DNA of 64,000 nucleotides, from contig JALFNS010000048.1 of the NCBI GenBank assembly GCA_022773945.1, positions 43,688 to 107,687 on the forward strand, written 5' to 3'. The notes beneath the pieces were generated by a model. The model was given only the letters and a program-made list of their open reading frames with translations. It searched no databases and was not told where the DNA came from. Positions 1 to 8,926 of this stretch are shown piece after piece. Source of the DNA: Clostridiales bacterium (GTDB lineage Bacteria > Bacillota > Clostridia > Peptostreptococcales > Anaerovoracaceae). The translations under genes and the position numbers were made by a program. Within the stretch, counting starts at the first letter, position 1, and each line of letters begins with the position of its first letter.

Positions 1-2964
1 CTTGAGTTCTCCCGCGATGCCTCCTACATAGCCGATACCTTCCACAACAGCATAGTTACGGCAATCGCTGATGGTGCATTTGTCTGTAGCATATCCTACG
101 ATTGAGGCCGCATGGCCGTTACCGTTCGTACTCTTCACCGTGCAGTAGGAAATACATTTCGATATATCAGCATTCTTGGCCTTGGCAGCAAACGCACAGG
201 CATTCTGTCCTTCACTGCTTCCCCTGATTGTCAGATTCCTAACTTCCGCTCTATCTGTAGCTGACGTTCCTGCCACATACTCGAAGAGTCCGTTTGCCGA
301 GCCTTCATAATCGGTTATTTCATGTCCGCATCCGTCAAAGGTGCCGGCGAACGGTGCAGAATCGTCATTGCCGATGCCGTCCCAGTAACGTTTGCCTGAG
401 GTTCCGTCATTGTTCTTCAGGGAAATGTTGTTACCAAGCTTAACAGTCTTGCCGGCGAAGGTATTGCCTTCGTCAACGAGCACGGAGAGTCCTGCCAGTT
501 CTTCGGCTGTGGTCAGTGTGAAATCGCTCTTGCTCGAGTCATACCAGCTCTTATCCGCCACATAATCCCACATTTTCTTGCAGGTCAGCGGCTTAACGTC
601 CAGAGTAAGGGCCGCACCGTCTGCAGTAATATCGCTGCCAACCTTAAATGTGGGCACCTCTGTAGATGTGGTCTCTCCGATTATTTCATCATCCTCATTC
701 ACGTACGAGTACTCATATGTGAACGGATTGGATAATTTGGCGGTGTATTTATATGTCAGATTCTCATCCTCGGGAGTTTTGCCGTCCTTCACCTTGGCGG
801 TAATCACAAGGAAGTCACCCTCATAGACCGGATCTCCGGACTTTACAGGATAATCCTCTACCTCTTCGGTATTGTCTCCGTTCTTGATTATTCCGTTCTT
901 GGTAATCTCAATATCACAGACATCATTGTCCTTGATTCTGAGCACTTCAGGAGCTGCTTCTTCGAACTTGGCCGATACAGTGCTTGCACCGTTAACGGTC
1001 ACGTAGTTACCCGAAAGTTTACTTCCGTTAAGCGTGTAATACCTGCACTTCCAGCCTTTCTCAGTTTCACTCGAAAGATATACAACAGTTCCGTTCGCTA
1101 TACTGCCTGTGGCCGATGCTATGAGTTTGCCGCCGGCTGAAGGCTGTGACAGCGTCAGCGTTCCCGTTCCGCTGTTCTTTTCCCAGTAGAGAACGGGATA
1201 TCCGTCAGAGCCTTCCACATATGCCTTACCGTTAACGTTGAGCTTCTCCAGGAGAGTTCCGTCCGTCATCTCCTTCTCAGTCATGGACACTGTGTTTACA
1301 GATACACTCTTGGCCAGGTTATATGAATAGTATCCCGGATACTTGTCATCGTCTCCGCAGCCTTCCAGATAGTAGCAATCGTCTACCGTATAGTTGCTGC
1401 CGCTGCTGTCGCAGCCTATACCTCTGCCACGCTTGTTTCCGTTGGTGTTAAGCTTACCTGTATTGTAACAGCAGTATATGCTCATGCCTTCGTTGGCACC
1501 TACTATGCCTCCTGTAGGATTGGCATATACCGTCTCCAGATATCCGTCGTTGTAGCAGTTGACTATAGTTCCCTTGTCAACCATTGAGCAGGCAACTATG
1601 CCGCCCAGACCCTTGGAGTCTGTACAGTATGCATATGCATGGTTTGCCAGATTCTCCAGCTTGATGCCGCCTTCAACGGATGAACCGCTGGCAGCATTGG
1701 AACCGCCGCCCATGCATCCTACGAAACCACCTACCATTCTTCTGCCGAAGAAATATCCCGAGAGGGACATGTTTCTCAGCGAAGGCGGATTCTTAGGATT
1801 GTCTTCTCCATCATAGAGACTACCCATCATGCCAACGAGGCCGGTTCCCTGGGCATAACCGTAAGCCGTGTCGCCTACAGTCCGGTAGCTCCATCTGAAA
1901 CAGTAAACATTAGTGATATCATGCCCGCAACCGTCTATGGTTCCGTTAAAGGATGCGACTATCATGGTAGATCCGTCACTCGGATCCATGAGGTACTCTC
2001 CTCCTATAGGAGTCCAGTTAGGGTAATCATAGCTGTTCTTGCCGCTACTGTCGGTGGTGCTTCCCGAGAAGTTTTTGCTGTGATCTATCTGCGAGCCGTC
2101 GACGCCTCCCATATCAAGATCCTCAGTAATCTTCACCGTCTTGTCGGAAAAGTCGTTCTTAGCAAGCCCCATATAAGCTTCATCTGTAATTCCCGCCACC
2201 AGGGATGCGTTGGAATCGTATTCGTTCTCTATAACATCCGGCAGACCTTCGTTGATATCCTGCTTCTTGGTGGTCTGCGGGGTGTCATAGTCAAATTGCT
2301 TCGTCAGATCCGAACGCTCGCCCTTGACTCTGTAAATAGGAGTGCTGTTGTTGATGCTGCCGTTTACTATGGCCGCCAGTCCCGCAAGCTGAGCCGGGTC
2401 GCCTATGCTGTAGGTGTCCTTGCCTTCGCTGTACCAGGATACGTCAACAGCCCCGTCCCATTTGGTCGTGGAATAGTATTCGGCTATGACTGTGGCCTTT
2501 GCATCATCCTTGGACGTGCCGTTTGTGGCGGTAAATCCGTCGTAAGGCGCCTTGAATGTATAAGTATACTTCTGTGTGGACGAATTGTAGCTGAAATCCG
2601 CGAAGGAATATGCCTTTTTTTCCGCGTCCACATAGTATCTTATTGTGGCGATGTCCTTGCCTGACACCTTGTCAAAGGTGCCGGTTACTGTTTCCCCGGC
2701 ATTTGCCATAGGTGTGACTTCCATTGCCGAGGCAGGTGCCGTTTCATCCTCTCCGGATGCGACGTCCTCCTCCGCCGGCTGAGATTCCTCCGCAGCTAGC
2801 TCATCTGCAGCCGCACCGGATTCATCAATATCCTTCTCAACGGCCGCCGATCCGCTGCCGCTGTCCGGCGCGCTGTCTGTGGCCGCTACAGGTATGGTGA
2901 ACATAGTCAGTGCCATTATCACTGTCAGTGACCATACCATCACCTTTCTAAATGTTCTCTTCAT
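1..2964 (-). CDS. Large secreted GLUG-repeat surface protein (C-terminus beyond window)
   Basis: I translated this frame by hand: it is open from the ATG at 2964 to the window edge, at least 988 residues, so the C-terminus is missing. It starts with a Sec signal peptide (MKRTFRKVMVWSLTVIMALT, then a small-residue cleavage region ending near PVAA). An acidic, Ala/Ser/Glu-rich linker (about residues 30-80) follows. The body has repeated patterns of the GLUG type (NGTIDGCGHDITN, AGTFDGCGHEITD, each followed by Gly-rich strands such as GGIVGAN), a fold seen in bacterial surface adhesins. The ATG overlaps the end of the upstream ABC ATPase gene by 17 bases and has AGGTGAGG just before it, so it is probably translationally coupled to the importer. 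It is likely exported and wall- or membrane-attached, but the anchor is not visible. Adhesin or ligand-capture role is inference. Confidence 0.8.
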   Translation of the reverse strand, partial: MKRTFRKVMVWSLTVIMALTMFTIPVAATDSAPDSGSGSAAVEKDIDESGAAADELAAEESQPAEEDVASGEDETAPASAMEVTPMANAGETVTGTFDKVSGKDIATIRYYVDAEKKAYSFADFSYNSSTQKYTYTFKAPYDGFTATNGTSKDDAKATVIAEYYSTTKWDGAVDVSWYSEGKDTYSIGDPAQLAGLAAIVNGSINNSTPIYRVKGERSDLTKQFDYDTPQTTKKQDINEGLPDVIENEYDSNASLVAGITDEAYMGLAKNDFSDKTVKITEDLDMGGVDGSQIDHSKNFSGSTTDSSGKNSYDYPNWTPIGGEYLMDPSDGSTMIVASFNGTIDGCGHDITNVYCFRWSYRTVGDTAYGYAQGTGLVGMMGSLYDGEDNPKNPPSLRNMSLSGYFFGRRMVGGFVGCMGGGSNAASGSSVEGGIKLENLANHAYAYCTDSKGLGGIVACSMVDKGTIVNCYNDGYLETVYANPTGGIVGANEGMSIYCCYNTGKLNTNGNKRGRGIGCDSSGSNYTVDDCYYLEGCGDDDKYPGYYSYNLAKSVSVNTVSMTEKEMTDGTLLEKLNVNGKAYVEGSDGYPVLYWEKNSGTGTLTLSQPSAGGKLIASATGSIANGTVVYLSSETEKGWKCRYYTLNGSKLSGNYVTVNGASTVSAKFEEAAPEVLRIKDNDVCDIEITKNGIIKNGDNTEEVEDYPVKSGDPVYEGDFLVITAKVKDGKTPEDENLTYKYTAKLSNPFTYEYSYVNEDDEIIGETTSTEVPTFKVGSDITADGAALTLDVKPLTCKKMWDYVADKSWYDSSKSDFTLTTAEELAGLSVLVDEGNTFAGKTVKLGNNISLKNNDGTSGKRYWDGIGNDDSAPFAGTFDGCGHEITDYEGSANGLFEYVAGTSATDRAEVRNLTIRGSSEGQNACAFAAKAKNADISKCISYCTVKSTNGNGHAASIVGYATDKCTISDCRNYAVVEGIGYVGGIAGELK

Positions 2965-3763
2965 CTTCCTCACCTGTCCCATTCTCTGCGAGAGCCGCAG
3001 GTATGCAGCTGCGTACAACGCTGCCTCCTACCGGCACCTCTAAAACTTTGACTTCCAGACCATATATTTCATTTATCAACTTCTCTGTTAATATATCCTC
3101 CGCCTTGCCTGCCGCCAGAACCTTGTGGTTTTTGATTGCCAGAACGTGTGTGGCATACTGCAGGGCGTGCTCCGGATTGTGTGTGGAGAGAAGAATCGTA
3201 TATCCTCTCTTTGCCATCTTCCGGATGTGTCTCAGGACGTGCTGCTGGTTTCCGTAGTCCAGATTGGCCGTAGGCTCGTCCATTATGAGAATTCGTGCCT
3301 TCTGCGCCATAGCTCTGGCCAGGAGTGCCAGCTGTCTCTCTCCTCCCGATATCTCGTTTATGCCTCTGTCCGCCATGTAACCGATATCCAGATATTCCAT
3401 GGCTTTCTCGGCTATCGCTATGTGTTCCTCTCCCGGCGACTGCAAAGGCGACAGCATTCCTGTCGTGCCCATTAGAACTGCGTCTCTGACAGTATAATTG
3501 TAGACGGGAGTCTCCGACTGAGGGATGTATGCGGCCAGCTTGGCCATCTCCTTGCGGTTCATTGTTCTGATATCCCTGCCGCCCAGAAGAATCTCACCTT
3601 CATATTTCCTGAGAAGCCCCAGCATGCACTTGAACAGCGTGCTCTTGCCTGCGCCGTTAGGTCCCAGTATAGCGATAAGCTGCCCTTCACCGAATTCGAA
3701 GCTTATGTCGTCGAGTACCCTTGCTTTATCATATGCGAAAGACAGATTGCTGACCTTAATCAT
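2948..3763 (-). CDS. FecCD-type ABC importer ATPase, system 1
   Basis: A 271-residue ATPase of the iron-siderophore/cobalamin/heme importer class (FecE/BtuD-like). Visible motifs in order: Walker A GPNGAGKST, Q-loop in YIPQSE, signature ISGGERQ, Walker B ILIMDEPTANLD, and H-loop STHN. I chose the ATG at 3763 (MIKVSNLSFAYD) because it overlaps the permease stop by 8 bases (ATGATTAA) and follows GGAGGTGG; a longer reading up to 3820 lacks family similarity. It would power the permease encoded immediately upstream. The C-terminus is unusually acidic. Substrate cannot be told from the ATPase; the neighbours suggest a metal, metal chelate or cofactor. Confidence 0.93.
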   Translation of the reverse strand: MIKVSNLSFAYDKARVLDDISFEFGEGQLIAILGPNGAGKSTLFKCMLGLLRKYEGEILLGGRDIRTMNRKEMAKLAAYIPQSETPVYNYTVRDAVLMGTTGMLSPLQSPGEEHIAIAEKAMEYLDIGYMADRGINEISGGERQLALLARAMAQKARILIMDEPTANLDYGNQQHVLRHIRKMAKRGYTILLSTHNPEHALQYATHVLAIKNHKVLAAGKAEDILTEKLINEIYGLEVKVLEVPVGGSVVRSCIPAALAENGTGEEDEENI

Positions 3764-4787
3764 TCCGGCCACCTCCTCCCGTTGTGAGAAGCAGGTATAT
3801 GAACAGCGGTGCTCCCACAAATGATGTGAGAATTCCTATCGGAATTTCCGCCGTCGTCGCCAGTCTTGCTATATCGTCCACAATCAGGAGAAATGCCGCA
3901 CCGAAAAGCGCCGTTGCCGGTATCAGCCTCCTGTAGTCATATCCGAATATCATTCTGCAGAAATGAGGTATAACCAGTCCTACCCAGCCGATCATTCCCG
4001 AAACGGAAACAGCCGATGCTGTAAGTAGTGTGGCGCATACAACAACCACCAGTCTGAGCAGGGTGATGTTGATTCCTACGGATTTGGAGGTCTCCTCTTC
4101 TATGGTGAGCAGGTTAAGTCTCCATCTCACGAGGAAGAGAGGTATCATTCCGATTGCCATAGGCACGATTATGAACAGCAGGTCCTCCTGCTTGATGGAG
4201 GAAAGCTGACCCATCAGCCAGTAGGTTATAGCCGGAAGCTCATCATCCGTATCCGCCACCAGCTTAATAAATGATGTACCTGCGGAGAAAAGGGATGATA
4301 TTACCATTCCTCCAAGTATCATTGCCAGTGTTTCGTTGGTTCTGCTCAGTCGGCTGACCACATATGCCAGGGCTACCGCAGCCATACCGAATATGAATGC
4401 CGATGTGGATATAGCGAAGTATCCCGCACCCAGCAGTATTGCCAGTGCCGCACCGAATCCCGCACCTGTTGATGCACCCAGTATGTCAGGTGACACAAGC
4501 GGGTTTCTGAACATTCCCTGATAGCACACTCCCGCCATGCTGAGTGCTGCTCCTATGAGAATGGCCGCCCCTATTCTCGGCAGTCTTATCTCGAAAAGCA
4601 CTTTTTCTGCAGCAACCTCCCAGGTTCTCTCCATGTCCACAAATGGCATTTTGGACCATATAACCTTGAGAAACTCCTCTATGGTGAGAGAGTACCTTCC
4701 CAGCACTACAGAAACAAGAATCGCTGCTATGAAAACAGCGATTAATACTATAAATTTGATTGCGTATTTATTATTGTCTTTACTCAT
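3756..4787 (-). CDS. FecCD-family ABC importer permease, system 1
   Basis: A 343-residue polytopic membrane protein with the FecCD/BtuC layout of about ten transmembrane segments. Recognisable family signatures are RLPRIGAAILIGAALSMAG after TM1-2, the FRNPLVSPDILGAS segment, and GMIGWVGLVIPHFCRMIFG near the C-terminus. It should form the homodimeric channel that takes substrate from the lipoprotein encoded at 7367-8464. The start codon overlaps the DUF2149 stop by 8 bases (ATGAGTAA), so synthesis of the motor subunit and the importer is coupled. A paralogue of the same length lies at 21230-22261. Substrates of this family include ferric siderophores, heme, cobalamin and, for MolB-like members, molybdate/tungstate. 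Confidence 0.93.
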   Translation of the reverse strand: MSKDNNKYAIKFIVLIAVFIAAILVSVVLGRYSLTIEEFLKVIWSKMPFVDMERTWEVAAEKVLFEIRLPRIGAAILIGAALSMAGVCYQGMFRNPLVSPDILGASTGAGFGAALAILLGAGYFAISTSAFIFGMAAVALAYVVSRLSRTNETLAMILGGMVISSLFSAGTSFIKLVADTDDELPAITYWLMGQLSSIKQEDLLFIIVPMAIGMIPLFLVRWRLNLLTIEEETSKSVGINITLLRLVVVVCATLLTASAVSVSGMIGWVGLVIPHFCRMIFGYDYRRLIPATALFGAAFLLIVDDIARLATTAEIPIGILTSFVGAPLFIYLLLTTGGGGRND

Positions 4788-5100
4788 TTATCTTGTAATA
4801 GTATTTTCCTGTTCTGGAATCATAATATACGTTACCCATCTTCTGGGCGTCATCCGGCATTTCATCCATATCCTGCAGGTCGTCCTCTGTGAAGGATACA
4901 GACTCCTTGCCCTGTGTTTCAGTCGCTTCCTGAGTCGCATCAATCTCTACATTCCAGTGTAATATGAGCGCCAGCATTATTCCTACTGCCAGAATCAGCA
5001 TTACGTCCGAAAGGTTCGAGATGTAGCTCATCGGATTTACATCTTCACCGCCGCCGAATCTGTCACGTCTTCTGTTTCTTCTGTTTCTCTGCCTTCTCAT
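4780..5100 (-). CDS. DUF2149 protein, ExbD/TolR-like single-span motor subunit, system 1
   Basis: A 106-residue protein: a very basic cytoplasmic head (RRQRNRRNRRR), one transmembrane helix (about residues 31-49) and an acidic outer tail ending in DSRTGKYYYKINE. The helix begins with LSDVMLILAVG, placing an Asp (residue 32) at its start, as in ExbD, TolR and MotB, where that Asp carries protons. The family is annotated DUF2149 and has no proven function as far as I know; the ExbD analogy is my reading of the Asp, the topology and the ExbB-like neighbour. Its ATG overlaps the exbB-like stop by one base (TAATG). The paralogue at 17136-17450 shares the Asp and the tail motif. Confidence 0.8.
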   Translation of the reverse strand: MRRQRNRRNRRRDRFGGGEDVNPMSYISNLSDVMLILAVGIMLALILHWNVEIDATQEATETQGKESVSFTEDDLQDMDEMPDDAQKMGNVYYDSRTGKYYYKINE

Positions 5101-5756
5101 TACTTCACTTCACTCTCACTCTTCTTACCGTTCATTTCAAGCTGTATGTCCACTACGCTGTCCACCAGTGTCTCCAGATCGGACATGTATGCGGCGTACC
5201 AGTGTCTTCTGAATGTGTGTATAACGAGGCAAACACCTGCTGTCAGCAGTCCGGCTATTGTAGTATCAAAGGCTGTAAGCATGGATTCCGAAAGTGTCTG
5301 AGTATCTCCCTGTCCCAGAGCAATTATTCCGGGGCCCAGAGGAATCAGTGTACCGAGAAGTCCCACCATAGGAGCAAGCTTGGAAATCAGATTCGTCACA
5401 CTGAGCACTCTGTCGTAATGGGACTGCTCCGCCTCCACAATGTTATCTGCCAGGCTCATGAGCATATCCTCGCTGAAATCAGGATGTCTGGTGAGCTCGA
5501 GAAGAGCGCTCTTCTGCCTTTTCAGCAGACCGCTGCCTTCGATGCATTCCTGAAGATTGTCCTTGCCGGCCTTCAGTTCGTCGAGAAGTGCCGGAAGAGA
5601 ATAGTTCATGTGTCTTCTCTCTTTAACTGCCTCTACAACAATCCATCCTATACAGAATACGGCAAAAGCAATGAAGAGAATCAGAATTACTATTACCGGA
5701 TTTCTCATTGCCGTTGACACCGCGTGCAATATTGTCTGAAAAACATTTAATTCCAT
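5100..5756 (-). CDS. MotA/TolQ/ExbB-family proton channel subunit, system 1
   Basis: A 218-residue membrane protein with the three-span ExbB/TolQ plan: TM1 at about 20-43, a cytoplasmic helical domain, TM2 at about 124-146 and TM3 at about 160-182. The conserved core APMVGLLGTLIPLGPGIIAL and the TM3 motif AFDTTIAGL match the family, including the Thr residues that face the proton path. These proteins pair with ExbD/TolR/MotB subunits and turn proton flow into mechanical work. In diderms the work is passed to the outer membrane; here no outer membrane is evident. It sits between a surface-protein gene and the DUF2149 gene in one operon. Confidence 0.9.
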   Translation of the reverse strand: MELNVFQTILHAVSTAMRNPVIVILILFIAFAVFCIGWIVVEAVKERRHMNYSLPALLDELKAGKDNLQECIEGSGLLKRQKSALLELTRHPDFSEDMLMSLADNIVEAEQSHYDRVLSVTNLISKLAPMVGLLGTLIPLGPGIIALGQGDTQTLSESMLTAFDTTIAGLLTAGVCLVIHTFRRHWYAAYMSDLETLVDSVVDIQLEMNGKKSESEVK

Positions 5757-5767
5757 TTGCTTGTCAC

Positions 5768-7351
5768 CTATTTAACCTTTCCTTTACCAAGTTTGATATT
5801 GAATGCCAGAAGCTCGCTGACTCCTCCCGCCGCAAGCATTACCAGGCATCCCAGTCCGGTGAGCAGGAGTATTTTCTTCTGCTCATCCTCTTTTTCTTCC
5901 GTGTTGTCTTCTTCCTTTATCTCCGTTATATCTTCCGTCGCCGCAGTAAGCGTCTGTGACTGAAGGGCTTCATTCAGCTCGGCTGCCGCCTCGTCGGAAA
6001 GTTCGAAGGTGGATGAGCTTCCCGCCAGCTGTGCCGCCGACTGCTTCTGATCCTTCATCTCACTGTTATCGGATGTGTTCCGGTCTTTGCTGTTCTTGTT
6101 GTCCACAGAGCCGTCACCTTTATTTCCTTCAGTGCTTCCTCCGTTGGTTGTGTTGTCCTTCTCGCTGTTTTCATCACCCTTCGGGTTGCCTTCTCCGGTA
6201 ACCGTCTCGGATGTTGCTATAGGCTGTGAACTGGCCCCCACACCTGCCGTAATCGAAGCCTCGCCGGCGCCCACGATATCATATGAAACCGTTACCGTGG
6301 CCTTGTCGCTGTACTTGCTGTCCGGGGTCACCTTGACTCCTGTTATAACCAGAACGTCCGTGTTGGTGGACTTGACGTTCATGAGATCCGACAGTGCGTT
6401 TATTATGTCCACATTGTCCGCACTCACGGTCATTGTCATCTCGTGGGATCCGTACTTGCCGTTGAGACCTCCCATCTCACCCACGGTAGGCTGTCCCTCC
6501 AGGGTAACATAGACGCTGCTGACGTACTTGTCGCTCTGTCCCGTCATAGATTCCGTAGGTGATGACTGCCCGAAGAGAAGTCTGAATCGTGTTCCCGAAC
6601 TAAGCGAGGAAAAGTCGGAACCTATATGCTCGAATTCTTCGTTGAACTGAGCCCAGTTGTCCTCGATTGCCAGCATAGGCTGAACTGTCTTCTTGCTTTT
6701 GTTGGCATTCTCGAAGGAGTAGCCGACGATTTTGCTCTTGTCCTCCACCTCTTCGGTGACGATTTTTGTCACAATTTCATCGTAGCCTTCCTCCACGAGA
6801 ACTTCTTCTCCATCCTCACCGACCTCGTAAACAGGATCGTGGTGTATGGGCTCCTCAACTTCCTTCTCTATTGTCTTGGTTCCGTAGATTATCGTCCTGT
6901 GTCCTGCCAGATCTTCATAGTAGTATCTGGTCTTGAACAGGGAACCGCGATCGAACGATGTCCTTATGCCTTTGCTGTCCTCAACGTAAAACTTGAGGTT
7001 CTTCACGTCTCCGTAATATATGTTTGCATCACTGAGAATGTCGGATATGTATATGCCTCGCGCGGAATCCACTATAGCCGTATACTTGGTACTGCTGCTC
7101 TGCTGGAAGTAGGAGTAGGCCTGCTCATGGCATTTCCCCGCCAGATCCCTCCAGTGATACTTCTTCACCTCAACATACTCCGACAGGTCCATCCCCAGAT
7201 ACCCCACCTTGATGGTCAGATAGTCTGTAGCGACATCCGCATGAGACTTTACCGTGAGTCCCGGCAGAAGAAGCAGGCACATTGCCAGCACTGCGACTGT
7301 CCGCCTCAGTATATTAAGTTTTTTTCGTCTTCGTTTCTTTTTTTCTATCAT
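5768..7351 (-). CDS. Membrane-anchored surface protein with SUOX-like module, system 1
   Basis: A 527-residue exported protein. It has a highly basic N-terminus and a signal sequence ending near SHAD (about residue 39). A module at about 40-300 has the strand/helix pattern of the molybdopterin-binding (SUOX) fold also seen in the proteins at 18153, 22280 and 29013, including RYYYEDLAG and LLFGQS. A Ser/Thr/Glu/Asn-rich stalk (about 380-490) follows, then a C-terminal transmembrane helix (ILLLTGLGCLVMLAAGG) and a short basic tail. It is therefore tethered in the cytoplasmic membrane facing outward. No Shine-Dalgarno is obvious; it starts 15 bases after the receptor gene. It is the positional equivalent of the 18153-19430 protein, also next to an ExbB-like gene. 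Confidence 0.75.
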   Translation of the reverse strand: MIEKKKRRRKKLNILRRTVAVLAMCLLLLPGLTVKSHADVATDYLTIKVGYLGMDLSEYVEVKKYHWRDLAGKCHEQAYSYFQQSSSTKYTAIVDSARGIYISDILSDANIYYGDVKNLKFYVEDSKGIRTSFDRGSLFKTRYYYEDLAGHRTIIYGTKTIEKEVEEPIHHDPVYEVGEDGEEVLVEEGYDEIVTKIVTEEVEDKSKIVGYSFENANKSKKTVQPMLAIEDNWAQFNEEFEHIGSDFSSLSSGTRFRLLFGQSSPTESMTGQSDKYVSSVYVTLEGQPTVGEMGGLNGKYGSHEMTMTVSADNVDIINALSDLMNVKSTNTDVLVITGVKVTPDSKYSDKATVTVSYDIVGAGEASITAGVGASSQPIATSETVTGEGNPKGDENSEKDNTTNGGSTEGNKGDGSVDNKNSKDRNTSDNSEMKDQKQSAAQLAGSSSTFELSDEAAAELNEALQSQTLTAATEDITEIKEEDNTEEKEDEQKKILLLTGLGCLVMLAAGGVSELLAFNIKLGKGKVK

Positions 7352-7366
7352 TAAGTATTTGCTTTT

Positions 7367-8464
7367 TTATTTGAAATATGAATTGGCCAGCATTTCCTTC
7401 GCTTCCTCGTCCGACATATCGTAATTCCAGAAGAGCTTGTAGTACTCCTGAGCCACTTCCACCATATCGTAATCGTTGTATATGTCCGGATATGCCAGCT
7501 GTCCTAGCCAACATACTCCGAGCACCATATTCACTGAAGGAGGAGATGACATCCAGCAGTAAGGGTCTCCCGGAATCTCATAATATCTTCCGGCCTTTAC
7601 CGCCTTGAGTTCGGACCATTCGTTGTCCGCCAGATCCGCATACGGCCCGCCTTCCGTGAGTATTATCATGTCCGGTTCATCCTCATAGAGACTCTCCATG
7701 CTGACTATGGTTCCGCCGCCTTTGTCGGTTATTTCCTCAGGAATTATGGCGTTTCTGGCTCCGATCAGATCAATTACCTGAGCCTGCGACGAGCCCTTGG
7801 CGTTAACAGCCAGACCTGTCGCCCCTGTTCCGTAGAGGATGCTTATCTTATCGCTTGCGTCTATCTTCGCACTGTTGGTCTCCGCCATTTCAACAGTCCT
7901 GTCTATGAAGGCGGCCAGCTCTTCTCCCTTCTCTTCTCTGTTGAGGAGTTTGCCGAGAGTTCTGTATGTGTCTGCCATGTGTTCCAGTGTGCCATCATAG
8001 AAAAGTGCCGGTATCCCCGTCTGCTTCTGTATGGAATTCATATCCGATTTAACGGTAGCCTTCTTGTCTCCCAGGTCGAATACAACCTGCGGTTCAGCTT
8101 CTATGAGGGATTCCATATTCAGTGTTGACTTGCTGCCGTAGAACTGCCCGAAAGTAGGCAGATACAACAGTTCTTCAGGGAGATACTTCTCCTGATCCAT
8201 GCTCGGACTGGCCGACACTCCTACAAGCATATCCGATGCTATAGGTATGAGCATCATGGTAGCCGTGGCTCCCGACGGTGCTATCTTAGTGAGATCTGCC
8301 GGGATTTCAATTTCGCTTCTCCCCGAATCATCCTTGACCATCTGCGTCTCTACGCCTTCGAGAGGGTCGTATTCCGGTCCGCCGCAGCCGGTCATAACAA
8401 TCGTCGTCATCATCATGACAACAATCATCAGTGATGTTACTATTCTCAGTTTTCTGTTCTTCAT
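7367..8464 (-). CDS. ABC importer substrate-binding lipoprotein, system 1
   Basis: A 365-residue class III periplasmic-binding-type lipoprotein (FecB/BtuF/MolA fold). The ATG at 8464 gives a clean lipoprotein signal with lipobox VMTGC (Cys 27); an upstream in-frame extension to 8596 has no signal-like character and was not used. Family features are the N-terminal domain with ASDMLVGVSASP, the middle EAEPQVVFDLG segment and the C-terminal WSELKAVKAGRYYEIPGD. Anchored outside the membrane, it would hand substrate to the 3756-4787 permease. It is the first gene of the operon that runs to the window edge. Its ligand is unknown. Confidence 0.9.
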   Translation of the reverse strand: MKNRKLRIVTSLMIVVMMMTTIVMTGCGGPEYDPLEGVETQMVKDDSGRSEIEIPADLTKIAPSGATATMMLIPIASDMLVGVSASPSMDQEKYLPEELLYLPTFGQFYGSKSTLNMESLIEAEPQVVFDLGDKKATVKSDMNSIQKQTGIPALFYDGTLEHMADTYRTLGKLLNREEKGEELAAFIDRTVEMAETNSAKIDASDKISILYGTGATGLAVNAKGSSQAQVIDLIGARNAIIPEEITDKGGGTIVSMESLYEDEPDMIILTEGGPYADLADNEWSELKAVKAGRYYEIPGDPYCWMSSPPSVNMVLGVCWLGQLAYPDIYNDYDMVEVAQEYYKLFWNYDMSDEEAKEMLANSYFK

Positions 8465-8513
8465 ATTGATTATTACCTGCTCGATACTGTGTGATATAAG
8501 CATACGTACTTTA

Positions 8514-8575
8514 ATTATATAGATTCGGTATTCCTCACATTGTTGCTTCAACAACGTATTTTTACGCATTTGTTG
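8514..8575 (-). promoter_or_regulatory. Possible promoter and palindromic operator before system 1
   Basis: On the minus strand a TATAAT-like -10 lies at 8514-8519, with no good -35 at the expected distance. Just upstream are two overlapping palindromes: TTGTTG-CTT-CAACAA at 8540-8554 and CAACAACGTA-TTTT-TACG followed by TTGTTG at 8549-8575. The placement suggests a repressor or activator site for the importer operon. Weakly supported. Confidence 0.35.
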
Positions 8576-8593
8576 TGCCAAAAGCACAGACAC

Positions 8594-8624
8594 CAAAAAA
8601 GGCTGTCGTTTAATGCGGCAGCCT
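8594..8624 (-). terminator. Rho-independent terminator (GCCGC/TTAAAC loop family)
   Basis: On the minus strand AGGCTGCCG pairs with CGACAGCCT around a short loop and is followed by six U. It ends transcription coming from the DUF364 side and separates the AOR operon from the system 1 importer operon. The hairpin resembles those at 34775 and 63610. Confidence 0.75.
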
Positions 8625-8664
8625 CCTTAAACCTGAGCTGTATGTTATTTCGCGTATTTCTTCA

Positions 8665-8853
8665 TCAGTCCGGTGCTTTCTCCAGGTACTCCTGCTGCTG
8701 ATCTCTGATTGCCTTGAGCTCCTCGATTTCGGCGGTTACGTCAGGGTTTGAAATGTCATACTTCTCACCCAGGCTTCTTACTACATCGCCAGTGTCCGTA
8801 TGAGGATAGGCGGATAATACATCCTGCATCAAGGCGGCATGACAGGTTTCGTG
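8665..8853 (-). pseudogene. Remnant of a small gene with a HETCHA metal-binding-like motif
   Basis: The minus strand reads IHETCHAALMQDVLSAYP and then about 45 further residues to a TGA at 8665-8667, but a TAA lies directly upstream (about 8857) and no start codon is available. HETCHA resembles the HExxH zinc site of metallopeptidases, although the spacing is HxTxxA, so this is only suggestive. The reading looks like the C-terminal stump of a deleted gene. It lies in the 8465-9075 gap, where I otherwise see only palindromes and a terminator. Confidence 0.45.
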
Positions 8854-8926
8854 GATTTAGACATGCTAAATTCTGATTTTACTGCTAATTTAAAAATTTT
8901 AGTGGTAAATTTGTATTTTATCAATT

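Noticed and set aside
1921..2664. Plus-strand open frame of 247 codons at the left end
   Set aside because: It is the complement of the GLUG surface protein gene, has no ribosome site and no family features.
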